The translations under genes and the position numbers were made by a program. DNA of 64,000 nt from Cryptomeria japonica (Eukaryota; Streptophyta; Pinopsida; Cupressales; Cupressaceae): contig NC_081412.1 in NCBI RefSeq assembly GCF_030272615.1, positions 480,463,157 through 480,527,156 of the forward strand. The letters are read 5' to 3'. This document shows, piece by piece, positions 19,476 to 31,893 of this stretch. Every line of letters starts with the position of its first letter. Within the stretch, counting starts at the first letter, position 1. Under the pieces are notes generated by a model that was not told the origin of the DNA, searched no databases, and saw only the letters and a program-made list of their open reading frames with translations.

Positions 19476-22435
19476 AACTCATGTAGCTAGCCACGTTGGA
19501 TTCTGAAGATTACAATGATCATATGAGCTAGAATGAACCCAATTACACACACATGGGTAATCAAAGACTAAGTACCTTGATCCAATTTGGGATTCTTCTT
19601 CCCTTTTGAGTCTATTTCGTAGTTGCTAGATATGTTTGGTTGAATTTATCAGAGGTTCTAAGTGTGGGTTGGGTCTCTATCTTTGAAAAGTTCAGGAACA
19701 CTTATTCAGGTGGTGCTAAATATTGTGACAATCTTACATATCACCTCTTTACAAATAGAGACCTCTATACTTAGGGTCAAATTTTCATCCACTCTATTCT
19801 TCATACCACATCTCCCATTATCCTTCCTCCAGTATCCATTACTCTATCTAAATTCATCCAGTGCTATCTATGATCTTGCTTCATGCTAATCTATACCATA
19901 TATCCTAACTATTCATTTCTTCCATCATCTGTCACTATCTATGATCTTGTTTCTCCTATCCATGTCCTATCTCCATTCATATCCCCTTTTCCATCCTTGA
20001 TCTTGATCAAAACTAAGGACAAAAAAATATGATTTTAAGAAGCTCTTGACATGTATCCTCATTAGCTACTTTCGTCTTTCTCCTATCCATTTCCACCTCA
20101 ATGGTTCAGTCATCAATTCATCCATTCCTTGTCTTGATATACATTGGGGCAACCAAATACATCTTTCCTCTCATCCAAAAAGCACAACAAAATAAAAAAT
20201 CTCAAAAACTAAAAATTAAAAAAATTGACAAAATCAAAAAACAAAATTGAAAATCAAAGCATGACAACATGGCCCATCAAATCAAATCAACAAACAAGAA
20301 AATTTTCAAAGTCTACAATCAAACTGATCACATGTCTTGCTAATCAACTCATCACTCAATATATATCAACATCAACATGTCTTAAATAGGGATAGGTACA
20401 CTCAAAACTAGACAGATCGGGCTTACACGGGGTACACACTCTTTGAAACTAGACATTCTTATCAATCATCGAACAAATCAAAACAATGACATAGATTGGT
20501 ATGACTGTTGGATTTTGTTCCTGGGTAGTCTTATCTTTATCAATTGATGGCACAACATTTTTCATCTCTCAAAAATCAGGAAAGACAAAAAAATCAATAA
20601 AAAGCATATAAAGTCTTGAAAAAATTAGTAAACATCCGAAAAGAAAAAAAACCCTAAAAATCAAAATATGAAAAGAGAAAAAATGCAATAAATTTAGCTG
20701 GTAAAAACCTGGTAAATAGGTGCTATCTAAAAAGTAAGTTCCTCCTTCTATGAGATCGCTTTGCACACCTATCCACTCCATCCTATCGCATCTATCACTT
20801 CCATCATATCCTAACTTATCCATTCCATCTTTCGCATCCATTGCTCTAAACGATTTAGCGAGAAATATGCAGCTTACCAACAATTATCAATCTTTGACAC
20901 ACTTGTCATGGTCACTATCTTAGATTTTATCAAGAACTATCAATCTGCATTTGTATCCTGCCATGGTTTGGATCTTGATCAATTCATACATTCATAATAA
21001 TTTTTGTTTCCACTGGGGGCAAAATCCTAATTCCTTTTTGCTAAGGTGATCTTTTGAATCTTTGAAAATCCAAAATATTCAGAAAACTTAGAAAAACCAA
21101 AAACACCTAGGATTTTGAAACAGATAACGAGCAACAAAGCAACAAAAATCAAGACATTTCATCAACAATTGAATCGTGAAACTCATAAAATGAAGAATCA
21201 ACCAACAAGTAATAGGGGATTATTAAAGATCATTCATCAAAATAATTATATCAGTTAATGACCATAAGAACATGTGAATGGCATGCAAGATTCAGTGTTT
21301 ATATCTTGATTTTATTGTTAATCATGTATTCTATGCAACTCAAGGATATCCATGACTAGAGAAGCTATGATGGGGCATGATTATTTTCTTTGATTGTTGT
21401 ATGTGGTTTATCTCTTACTATGGTATGTACTTGTCTCAAGATATGATCAACAAAAGATCAAGGAGGATGTTCCAAGTCATGCATGAAAGGGGATAATCCT
21501 TGTTTGTTCTGCAAGTAATACTCAGGTCAACTTGATCCATTATATCAAGTTGCTTGTATTAACTTGCTATATCAAAATCCATGTAAGGAATACTTAGGTC
21601 ATCTTGAATCATTATGTCAAGTTGCTTGTATTCTCTTACAACATTTTAAAGCTCAATGATGAAATCAAGCACTGTTACAAGATAGCATATGAAGAATGAC
21701 AGTATAATTTTTAGTTAGATGATTTTGGATTAGCTCATTATTCATCTACATTATAAGCATTCATTCTCAATTGCATTATAAGAATATCATTTCATTAACA
21801 AATCAACGGTCATAAATAAAGATTGAGTATACTTGGACAAACAAAAACAATTTGCATTTAATCATTATAGGTGCATCCATTTTTTTAGAATCATTTTAAT
21901 CATCATCCATTTCATTTAGTTGCATTTAAATCATTACATTAATTTGCATTCAATTAAGTGCATTTCACTCATCATGTAGTGTATCATCATCATTATTTGC
22001 ATTATCATTAACGTTCATTAACAATCATTTAGTGGCATCTTTACACTTAGATTCATGAACATTACATATAAAATCAAAAACATTTCATGTAGATCATTTG
22101 TATTTACATCATCATAAGAAATCATTCATTTGCATTTCCGTATAGATCATTGCATTTTCATCATTTACATATCATTTAAGTTAGTAATCATTTTCATTTG
22201 CATCCAAGGTCATCAAAATCGAAAATCAAAAAAGCATTTATCATTGCATCATGTCGATCATTATTGTAAAGCAAGAAAAGATCATAACATCATCCATATA
22301 ATCAAAGCATAAAGCATCATCATCAAATAGAGTAAAATAATAAAGATCATCATCATATAGAATCCATGTCTACATATAGATCATCATAAAACAATAAAAG
22401 TCCAAGTATACAATGATATCAAATAAATAATATAA
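19476..22435. other. E6 internal AT-rich, CATT-rich region
   Basis: No supportable gene. From about 21,850 to 22,360 the plus strand is dominated by ATCATT, GCATTT and CATTAT words. Two near-copies of TAATACTCAGGTCAACTTGATC...TTGCTTGTATT-type sequence occur near 21,518-21,570 and 21,587-21,640. Confidence 0.5.
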
Positions 22436-22439
22436 GTGC

Positions 22440-24568
22440 CTCCAAATCAAGTCACGATTGTCCTGTATCACTACCACCTGACTCTGTTCGTCTCTATGGT
22501 TGTGGGTGAGAAGATCCTCCAGATGCCTGTCTCCCATGATCACCACTCCTTTGAGGAGGTCCCATGACCCCACCACTGCTAGTATCCATCAACACGGTGG
22601 TATGATAACTACCTGCTCTCTAGCTCTCTGCAACTACCTCCTCATATAGTCATCGCCAGTGGGAAGTCTCCTTCCTGGCCCAAACTAATGCTCTAATAGT
22701 GTCAGTTGAGAGAGTACCTGATCCAACCTGCTGAATATGATCAAGGAGGCCCTGAGTATCCTATTGTCTCCTAATAGCTCTATCCCTCTCAGCCATGAAA
22801 GTCTGTACCTATGCTCAAAGCTGATCAATCTGTGCTCTAAGACTATCAATGGTCTCCTGCTCTGACACATCATTCACTAGTGCATCCTACTCTAGCAAAT
22901 CCTATTGTAGTGCATGCACTCCAATCCCCTCCTCACCACCACTCTGTCTAACTGCTAGAATCTCTGTCCGAGTAGCACTTGCAACCCGTCATCTAATACA
23001 GGGAACATGATCATCAGGATCCTCATCATCTCCACCATGAGCTACAATAACCCTATGGTCTGGCTGAATCTGTCCAAAATCAATGCCTCTCCCGCAACCC
23101 CCATCCAGTCCAGTCACCCTACCTCCTATCAATGGAAACCCTCTCAGTGATCTCATACCTGCCCTACCATGCTCCCTCCCAATCCGTCCAACATCCCTCC
23201 CACCCATAGGATGTGGTCTCCCAATCCTACCAACCGGTCCAAATGGTCCTCTAGGGACTCTCAATTGACCTCCCCTCTGTCCAGGTCTCCTACCACCTCC
23301 ACTTCCATCCCCACCCTCATCTCCACCTCCCCCAACCTCCTGAGAAGCTCTATGCTCTCATCTCCATCTTCATCTCCTAAAAAATGGATCATCTGAATCA
23401 TCATCCTCATCTCCTGAGCTGGGAGGAGGATCTGATGGATCAGTAATATGAGGAAATGGATGTGCTAGTATGTACTGAGCATAATATGTAGTAACACTAG
23501 GATCAAGAATGTGCAATCTTATATCATAAGCCACTCTTGGAGTAGCAAGAAACTCTACGTGAGCAATCTCAAATGACAAGGAAGGTCGCCAATCTTGTCT
23601 ATCTCTGTATGGCCAAGCATATATCATCACACCAGTAGGCATAGGCTGGATGATACCAAACTGTCTAAGAATGCGACTAATCAATTGTCGCTCAACAATG
23701 TAAGGAGTCTAACCAATGAGATGTCTACTTTGCATGATAAATGGTATTGTCCGTGCATCATCTATCCATGGCTCACAATCAACATATGGTCTCCAAGTAA
23801 TGCTATCCAATGAATCAAGCACCCAACGCCAATACTCCATCTTACCCAACTTATGATGAGTAAGGATACCTGCATAAAAATACACATATGGCTACCTTTC
23901 TCCATGAACTCTATGATGGATAGGCTAAGTCACAGCAATGTGCTCCTAGCACTAGATCTGCAATAAAGTGCATCTTGTAGACAAACTATCACTCTCATCA
24001 TACATCACATGATGAAGATCATGATATAAATGTGCAAGCATACAAACACCACAAGCATATCGAGTACAATGTTGCATCATACTTAGGAGAATCTCACCCT
24101 ATCCAACAAAAAAACCTCGTGATTGCCTATCAAGACAAATAAATCCTCCAATCAAACCAACAAGAATCATAGGGAGAGTCTTGTAATACATCACCATATC
24201 CTCCCATCGGATCTCTCCTCTAGCGATGCTATCATTAGCAAACATGGCTCTACAAGCCTCTGTCCCAACATGATCCTGAAAATCATATTTCACTAACTCG
24301 CCAGTCACTGGGATGTGCAGAATCCTATACACATCCTCGAGCATCACACTAATCTCACCCGTGGGCAAGTGAAAAGTGTTATGCTCACTATGCCATCTCT
24401 CGGCTAATGCCGTCAATAATCCTCTATTATGCATAATCTCAGGCATATACAACAGATGGTGTAAACCACAAGCATTTATATGTCTAACCTCATCCTGCGT
24501 CAGCTTTGGCACTAAATGGCGTACTACCAGTAATTTCTCTCGACACTGGAGAACATCAAATTTCTCCT
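22440..24568 (-). pseudogene. Plant mobile domain (PMD) protein pseudogene, antisense in E6
   Basis: Minus-strand gene remnant. The best segment (24099-24512, 137 codons) reads MPEIMHNRGLLTALAERWHS, NTFHLPTGEISVMLEDVYR and LHIPVTGELVKYDF, the signature start of the plant mobile / aminotransferase-like domain. After several stops the domain continues with WRPYVDCEPWIDDARTIPFI, YIVERQLISRILRQFGIIQP (23,600s) and the 104-codon stretch 23370-23684. It then passes into a Gly/Arg-rich low-complexity tail (22989-23264), a coiled-coil-like segment (TIDSLRAQIDQL, FMAERDRAIRRQ near 22,750-22,870) and a Gly/Ser/Pro tail. An in-frame TAG sits just upstream at about 24,566-24,568. PMD genes are known both as host genes and as passengers of plant transposons. 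Here the gene is opposite to E6 transcription. Confidence 0.78.
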
Positions 24569-24596
24569 ATTTATCAAGAGAATTCAATCAATCATC

Positions 24597-24745
24597 AACT
24601 TTCTATCTATCAAATCAAAATAAAGCAGCCTATGCTATCTATCTATTAAATCAAACTGAAGCAACCTACGCTATCTATCTATCAAATCAAACTGAAGCAA
24701 CCTACACTCTCTATCTATCAAATCAAATTGAAGCAAATTAAGCTA
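24597..24745 (+). repeat. 36-bp tandem repeat
   Basis: About four copies of a 36-bp unit built on CTATCTATCTATCAAATCAA followed by ACTGAAGCAACCTACG. It lies immediately upstream of the antisense PMD frame. The plus-strand ORF across it is a repeat artefact. Confidence 0.85.
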
Positions 24746-25004
24746 TCAAATCATTTTTTTTAAACCTATAAATCATGGTTTTCTATCAATCATTGAGTTC
24801 AATCAAAACTCTGCTAAGCTCTTGCATTAGAAACTAAATCAGTTTCTTAGAGCTAATCAATCAATCAATCAAATCAATCAAATCAATCAAGCAATCAATC
24901 AATGAAGTCCCTATTCATCATAAATGCACATTAAACACTTTAAATCTAGTCATCAAAATGTTTTTTTAGCTCTTGCACTTATCAAAAACATCAATTTTGA
25001 GCAT
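24746..25004. other. AT-rich spacer with AATC repeats
   Basis: Contains a run of AATC/AATCA words near 24,860-24,902 and no supportable gene. Confidence 0.5.
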
Positions 25005-25290
25005 ATGTGCTATCCTATTGAGCAAAAGTGCTATGTTATGGAAATGCACTATCATCCTTAGCATATGCACTAACCCTAAGAACATATGCGCAAAACAAAG
25101 CAAAAGCACTAACTTCAGCTACAAAAGCGCAAACAAACAATTCAAATGCGCTATCCTATGCAAATGTGCTAACATCCTTGGCATATGCGCTACCAAAAAG
25201 AGCATAAGCGCTAATCTATGCATATGTGCTAAAACTAATTGCATATGCACTAAATCAAAATGCAAAAGCGCTAACCTCCTACAGAAAATC
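25005..25290 (-). repeat. E6 right degenerate minisatellite, inverted copy of left array
   Basis: About 14 degenerate units with plus-strand cores such as CAAAAGCGCTAAC, GCATATGCGCTA and GCATATGCACTAA. Read on the minus strand they give TTAGCGCTTTTGC and TTAGTGCATATGC, the same unit as 15890-16205. Here the array would lie in the leader of the antisense PMD gene. Confidence 0.8.
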
Positions 25291-25778
25291 GCAAAAAATT
25301 CAAAAATTCAAAAACGCGCCTAAAACATGAAAAGTTGCACGATAAGTTGAAAACAAAGCTCGGGATAAGATACATACTGGATACCCATACTTGGGAGGTC
25401 GCTGATATCATCGAACACGCTCAAATTGATGGTTCTCCATAGGAATCACAATTTTTCCACTTCACCAAGAAAATTTTCTTCACAAGCTGACAAGGATAAG
25501 AATGAAATTAAAATTATCCTTGGTTAGTTTTATATCTACTATTTGAAGAGTAATTAATGCTATTCAATGGGGCAATTTGTTTCGTTTTTTACAAATGAAT
25601 TTAATTAATGAGACTTTTTTTTATCAATTATCATGAGATAACTTGTTCAAACCAAAGGTTTTCAACAATTTTACGATCAATCTCCTGAGGGGGCACACAA
25701 TCAGAATTTTTAATCTTCGCCAGGTGAACTATTGAGACTTGATTTAATCTTTGAAACAATGTTGTCTCAACATCATTT
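25291..25778. other. E6 3' internal region, possible antisense promoter
   Basis: No ORF of note. A TATAAAA-like word on the minus strand near 25,530-25,545 (GATATAAAACTA) is correctly placed to drive a transcript through the right array and the PMD gene. This is suggestive only. Confidence 0.3.
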
Positions 25779-25793
25779 CAAAGAGGGGCAAAA
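25779..25793 (+). other. E6 polypurine tract
   Basis: CAAAGAGGGGCAAAA directly before the 3' LTR TGTATAC. This fixes E6 in the plus orientation. Confidence 0.85.
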
Positions 25794-26851
25794 TGTATAC
25801 ACATAAAATTGACTATGAGTGATTAAATAAATATTATATATTTATTTAATGTTTATTTTTCTATTAAATAGTTAAATTGAAAAGATTAATTTATTTCATG
25901 TCTTTCTATTAATTAATATTTTATTAATTAATTCATCTATTCTATTCCTCTAAAATAATTAAATATCTAATATTTAATTATCTCCTTCAATCAATTAAAT
26001 ATCTAATATTTAATAATTATTCTCCTATCCTATAGTCTCAAATATTAAATAATTTCTTAAATTATTTAATCCCCCTCTTCCAACTCACCTTCCATCTCAA
26101 CTTCATCTTCCCTTTGCCAACTCATCAAACATGTGGCTAAGGAAATTAATATTTCTTAAATATTAATTCATCATTTATCTTCAACCTCCAAATTTAATGA
26201 AATATTGTGTACGTACACATATTTCATAACCTCCTTCTAAATTATCTCCAACCATCCCTAGATTCTCTCATTCAGCAACCCAGTCAAGGTGAGATGAGTG
26301 ACACTTGTCTTCTCCTTCCCCTGATCTCTCAACCTTCAACTTTTCTCACAACCATCCAAATCTGCAGATCTAATCATGGTAGTTGATCTGAGCCACATCA
26401 TCTCATCCTCTCAAGGTCTATAAAATCAAGAGCTTCAGTTGAGAGAGAGTTAGACTTCAAGAGACTTCAAGTGCATTTTCAAGCAAATCATTTGTAAAAC
26501 TTATGCATCCATGAGTTTTAATCTTGAAGCAAAATAGCATAATCATTTAGCATAATCATGTAGTATTGCATATCATAGTATCAATTAACTATCAGTTATC
26601 AATCCATTCTTCATATGCCATCTTGGAAGCTATCAGTGCATTTTCTGAGAGCACACCATCTGCAACCATGAACAATGGACTTAGGACACAATGAGACATA
26701 AACCATGAAGGTAATATTAGTATTTTTATTTCAAATGTATTTCATGTAGTTTCATTGGTTGATTTTGGATTTCCTGTAGCATTTCCATTGGTATTTTGTG
26801 AAACTAACTTGTTGCAGGTAGCATTCTAAGGATGAAATTCAAGTCGACACA
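25794..26851 (+). repeat. E6 3' LTR
   Basis: About 1,058 bp, near-identical to 14667-15809 apart from point changes and the missing segment of about 69 bp. TATAAAA is at 26419-26425. It ends GTCGACACA, then target duplication AATCT. Confidence 0.93.
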
Positions 26852-26856
26852 AATCT

Positions 26857-27499
26857 CATGCAAAGATTAAATTGAAAATCTAAGTTAAAGTGCAAGCACA
26901 TGCTAAATTAATTAATTCAATCAATTAATTAATTAAATCAATTATCTCTCCAATCTCTATTTCCATCTTCTAGTTAGCTTTTTCTAAATAAAGCTTTCTT
27001 TGGCATCCTCTTAATTTCCTCCAATAATTCTTTTTCTTCCCTTAGTTAGATTTTTCCTCAATCAGTTAACTCATTTAATCTATTCAATCTATTATGTTTC
27101 ACCTCTAAATCAACAGTTCAATTATCAATTTTCATGTGAGCTCACCTGAGTTTCACCTCTTGATAAATTTGTTCTACCTTTCATTCAATCTTCTCCAATA
27201 ATCTATAAATTGAGCATTCAATCTCCATTTTCAACAATCGTGAACTTTGAATCTTTGTGTCATTTTCAGGTTGCCAACGCAATATCTGAGAGCCATCATA
27301 CCACAGAGAAGAGAAGAATAATGGAAGCTATATACGATCATGGAATAGGGAGTTTTGATTAATATATTTTACATTCCTATTACTTATTTTCATTATTTCA
27401 TTGTCTGTTTGTTGAATTCTTTGATTAGATAGGGAATCGTGATTTCCCTTTGAATTCTAATTGATATACTTTGGATAAAGATAAATTTTACATGTGACA
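26857..27499 (+). repeat. E7 solo LTR, right part
   Basis: Continues E7 after E6. A TATAAATTG word near 27,200 supports plus orientation. It ends GTGACA and is followed by CATTT, after which E3 LTR sequence resumes with CACACATGAACACC. Confidence 0.75.
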
Positions 27500-27504
27500 C
27501 ATTT

Positions 27505-28767
27505 CACACATGAACACCATAATTTTTGACGTGGAAATCAAAATAGGGAAAAACCATGGTGGGAGTTGGCACCCACAAATATTTGTAGTCTTTTGAAGTA
27601 CACCCTATTAGGAGATTACAATATGCCCTATTAGGAGCAGACCCCATTAAGAGTCACCCGGTCAAGGCATTTCCCTAGAAGCCCAGTTAGGAGCTTGATG
27701 ATCTATTAGGATCAACCTCATGAGAGGATATAACAATCTTTTTAGAGATTCCCTATTAGGGGACTTAAATGTTTAAGGCTTGATAGGACCTACCCAGTTA
27801 AGGGATTTAACCTACTGCAACTATTAAGGAACAACAGTGAATAAGTGATCTGTTACTTGCACTTCTATACTTGCTTGATCAAATCCAGTTATTCTCAACA
27901 CTCTTCAACTCTTAGGTAGATCTAACACTTCACTTGGATGGCTCAACACATTCTCTAAGACCACCGACATCATAAACATCAACTATGTCATCTAAATAGC
28001 CATCTCAACTAGGTCGACCACTAAACCCTAATTAAATCATGAAATTACAATACAAATCATAAGAGATCATCACAGATTGATAAACAGGTCATTACAAAAA
28101 ATTACAATGTAATATCATCCATTGGTTGATCGTAACCCATCACAAAAAAATTGATCTGTGCCAAAGTTAAAACCTCAAAACACTCTACTAAGTGTTTCAT
28201 TGATTCCCAAGAAATTATTCCTTGAATCATGCCAAAACAATAATTAAATTATTTATGCAGGTTGTGTCATGTTACCACCTTCATGTACACTTGTTTTCGA
28301 TCACCTTCTTAACAAAAATCATTACCAGTTTGATGATTTCCTCACCAGTCTTAAACCCTACTAAAACCTTAGCAAAACTTCATCAGAAATTTGAAACACA
28401 CCTTCCAGTAATCATCACAAATTCCGGTTCTGGTCAGATACACCTTTCCATGATACAATCTCACCATCCAAACTACAAATCAGCAATCATCGTTGATCAT
28501 CCAATTCAATCAAAACATCTCTGCTTTACCGATTAAAGTCTTATTTCACAGACTTCAGTTCTCTGTCGGTAAACCCTATCTTCTGGTAAACCAAATCACT
28601 TAGATGACAAAACAAAATATCAGGAACATTAGTAATCATCATTTGCCATCAATGATAAAACAAATAACTAATCATGTCATATAATCACAAATCTCAATCT
28701 CTTCATCACAAATAAACTTCTATCCTTTACTGGTGCAGTCATCAGTCTTCAACTGCATCACCTCATC
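27505..28767 (-). repeat. E3 3' LTR, piece 2 of 3
   Basis: Resumes exactly where piece 1 stopped and matches about 40,673-41,942 of the right LTR (for example the repeated TTAGGAGC words and the CCACGGTGG-like block). It ends CCTCATC, where E2 is inserted. Confidence 0.9.
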
Positions 28768-29964
28768 TGTTAGACAGTTCAAATAACCGGAAGACAACTG
28801 AGAGGGGGGGGGAATTATTTGTCACAGATTACGGAAACCCAAAACATTAATACTGGAATGCTTAAACCAAATACCAAAATAGTAGTCAAACCAATTAAGC
28901 ATAAACAATAATTACATAATAAATACCATCCACATGACACCAAGATTTATACGTAGAAAACCTGGTAAAGGGAAAAACCACGGTGGGAATCCTACCCATA
29001 GTTAGATAATACTTCTGCATTAAGTATGTGAATTAAAATTGAGGGGTTGCACTTGCAAGAAGGCCAACAGCCTAGAGCGCACTGCTCATCACAAAAGGAG
29101 CCTCACTGACTACATAGAAATCCAAACTACAATCCAGAGAAGTGTTGAACTATAAAATATAACATCTCCTATGCCTGAGTATAGTTTTGATTAAGCTCAA
29201 TATTGAAAGATTGAATCACCTTACATAAACCTAATTTGATCTCCAATGATCGACCAAATCCTCTACCTGAATGATATTACATTATTCGCACATTACATAT
29301 CCATTTCCCATAACCATGATGTTCTACAATGAGATCTTACATCTATATATACAAACCCTCGACCATAAACAATTAGGTTGGCCACCAGACAATAAACCAA
29401 TTATATAATTACAAAGCATGTCAACCTTAGGCCAAACAAATAATATCCAACACATAAGACATCCCAGAAACGTATCAATAAGTCCAATCCACATGCTTCA
29501 TTAAACCGGTCCATAACCTAGACCAACCGGGACCTAGTATAGGTTCACATGACACAACAATGATCTCCATATGCCAAGTCTCAAACATGATCACCAATAG
29601 CATCCTGAAACTCCACCAGAAGCTGCACCAACACCACTTATGCAATTCATCAAAGAGCTTCATAAAATGCTCTGCAGGTGAAACCCTCATCAGAACCAAA
29701 AACCAGACTTCTAACAAAATAGGATAGCTTCCGATCACTAGACCAAAACCAACTTACTGAATATGAGCATGAGTATCATGAATAAGCCAATTCCATAACC
29801 AAACTATATGGGAGCCTACCGAATCATTCCGGATCCAAATCAACCAGAAACCACTCAACCTACCAAGACCAAAGGGGTACTAGTAAAGCATCTAAATAGC
29901 TAGTGTTGGCATCAATGACAAAACATCAATGCAACACATAATCAATTCCTCGAAAGGGCCAACA
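28768..29964 (-). repeat. E2 3' LTR
   Basis: About 1,197 bp, starting TGTTAGACAG and ending GGCCAACA. A run of 9 G sits near the outer end. Similar to 34609-35763. Confidence 0.92.
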
Positions 29965-29965
29965 A

Positions 29966-29976
29966 TCTCCCCCTTT
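29966..29976 (-). other. E2 polypurine tract
   Basis: Plus strand TCTCCCCCTTT abutting the LTR, the same as in E1. Confidence 0.85.
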
Positions 29977-30399
29977 GGCATTGATGGAAACACTACATGT
30001 GAAAAACATCTAAGTACCAAGAAATGTCAAACAAGTCTCCCCCAATGGAAGAGAGCCAACAATATCGCACTCACAGTTCTGAAATAAAGACCAAACTCCC
30101 CCTGTGAATGATATATATGTAAAGCTATGAATTATACATATATCTCTCCCACTATCAATATCTTTCCCCTTTAATTTTTCTTATTAATATCTCTCCCCCT
30201 TTTATTTTCTCTTTTTCACATCAATATCTCTCCCCCTTTGACATCAATGCTAGAAATCTGACAAAAATATCAAAGCAAAAACATAAACCACTAAAATTCA
30301 AAACTGACTACTCCCCCTAAGTAGTAGCATCTCCATATCAGTGCCATAATGAATAGTATCTATGATAATGCATACCAGACTAATGCCAAACCACATCAA
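29977..30399 (-). other. E2 3' untranslated region with repeated polypurine-like tracts
   Basis: Contains further TATCTCTCCCCCTTT-type blocks near 30,150-30,245 and no supportable ORF. Confidence 0.7.
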
Positions 30400-31893
30400 T
30401 TAGGTCTCTATTAGAGGGGCAGAAACTCCCAATTTGTCTCTCAGACACTCAATTGATTCTTTGGGCAAAGGTTTAGTGAAAATATCTGCAATCTGCTCTT
30501 TAGTGTTCACATAAACCAGTTTAACTTCATTTGCTTCCACCTTTTCCTTCAAAAAGTTATACTTGATAGATATGTGCTTTGTCTTAGAATGAAATACCAG
30601 ATTCTTTGATATATCAATAATAACAGAGTTATCACAGTGAATAACTACCAGTGCATTATAATCCATTTTTGTATCCTTCAACATTTGCTTCATCCATAAA
30701 ACCTTTGTACAATTAGTAGCAGCAACAACATACTCAACTTCAGCAGTAGATAAAGAAGTACATGACTGTTTCTTGTTGATTCATGAAACCAACTTCTTTC
30801 CAAGAAAGAAAGCTCCACTGGAAGTAGTTTTCTAGTCATCAACATCTCCGGCCCAATCAACATCTGTATATGCACATAAAGTAAAGTCATCATCCTTAGG
30901 GTACCACAAACCATATTCTGATGTACCTTGCAAGTATCTAAAAATCCTTTTCACCGCACTCTCATGATTTTCTATAGGATCACTCTGAAATCTTGAAACA
31001 ATACAAACAACATTCATAATGTTAGGCCTAGTCTGAGTCAAATAAAGCAGACCTCCAATCATAGATCTATATCTTGTGGGATTTACTAGTGCAGAAACAT
31101 CTTTTCTTGTCAAATTATCACTTGTAACCATAGGAGTACTTACCAGTTTAGAATCTCCCATACCAAAAAAATTCAACAATTTCTTAGCATACTTAGTTTG
31201 ACAAATAAAAATACCTTTGTCAGTCTGAGTAATTTGCAAACCTAAGAAAAATTTCATCTCACCAATCATAGACATCTCAAATTCTTTCTCCATATTCTTA
31301 GAAAATTCCATGCATAACATATCTTCACCTCCAAAAATAATTTCATCAACAAATATTTCAATAATCAGTATATCATCATCAGTGATCTTATAATATAAAT
31401 TATTGTCAGCACTACCCTTAGTAAAACCAAGCTTCAAAAGATATTTATCCAACCTTGCATACCAAGCTCTACGTGCCTATTTCAATCCATATAAAGCTTT
31501 CCTTAACCTGCAAACCATATTTGTATCATTTGATAGTGGAAAACCATCAGGTTTCTCAATATAAACTTCCTCATCAAGATCCCCATTCAAAAATGCACAT
31601 TTAACACCCATCTGATAAACCTTGTAGTTTTTATAAGTAGCATAGGCAAGAAATAATCTTACAACTTCAATCCTAGCTACCGGTGCAAAAGTCTCTCCAT
31701 AATCAATTCCTTCCTTCTGAGAATATCCTTTACAAACCAATCTAGCCTTATTTCTTATAACTTGACCATCCTCATTCAATTTGTTCCTAAGAACCCATTT
31801 AGTTCCAATAAAATTCTTATTTTTAGGCCGAGGAACCAAAGTCCATGTGTTATTTTTCTCAATCTGATCTAATTCTTCTTCCATAGCTTTCAA
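30400..31893 (-). pseudogene. E2 reverse transcriptase-RNase H
   Basis: Copia RT and RNase H mostly in one frame (31477-31893, 30832-31452, 30400-30693), with stops and one displaced stretch (30690-30914). RT text includes [40 protein letters not shown] and [18 protein letters not shown]. The catalytic box reads FVDEIIFGG instead of FVDDIIFGG, so the second Asp is Glu. The connection and RNase H parts are recognisable (LLYLTQTRPNI, YTDVDWAGDVDD, VIHCDNSVIIDISKN, HSKTKHISIKY), ending in ADIFTKPLPKE. Inactive. Confidence 0.88.

Larger units (their letters stand above)
14667..26851 (+). mobile_element. E6: 12.2-kb LTR element without gag-pol, with antisense PMD gene
   Basis: Plus-orientation LTR element. 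LTRs lie at 14667-15809 and 25794-26851, flanked by the exact duplication AATCT (14662-14666 and 26852-26856). It has a TGG-initiated primer-site candidate and the polypurine tract AAAGAGGGGCAAAA before the right LTR. The 10-kb interior shows no RT, RNase H, integrase, protease or zinc-knuckle motif. It holds a Ser/Gln-rich repeat ORF (18047-18649), a module shared with the 3' region of G1, an antisense PMD pseudogene and inverted minisatellite arrays at both ends. This fits the known class of large retrotransposon derivatives that depend on a partner's enzymes. The G1-like module hints at a gypsy partner. Confidence 0.85.

Noticed and set aside
21850-22360. CATT/ATCATT-rich stretch as a satellite array
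   Set aside because: Words recur without a fixed period; it is low-complexity sequence rather than a tandem array.
22989-23396. Proline/serine-rich plus-strand ORFs (23083-23268, 23169-23396)
   Set aside because: They are the reverse strand of the Gly/Arg-rich tail of the PMD pseudogene; low-complexity antisense shadows.
24973-25323. 116-codon plus ORF rich in Cys/Ala/Lys, apparently a cysteine-rich peptide
   Set aside because: It is a translation of the right minisatellite array. The regular Cys spacing comes from the repeat unit, and the matching left array has no equivalent ORF.
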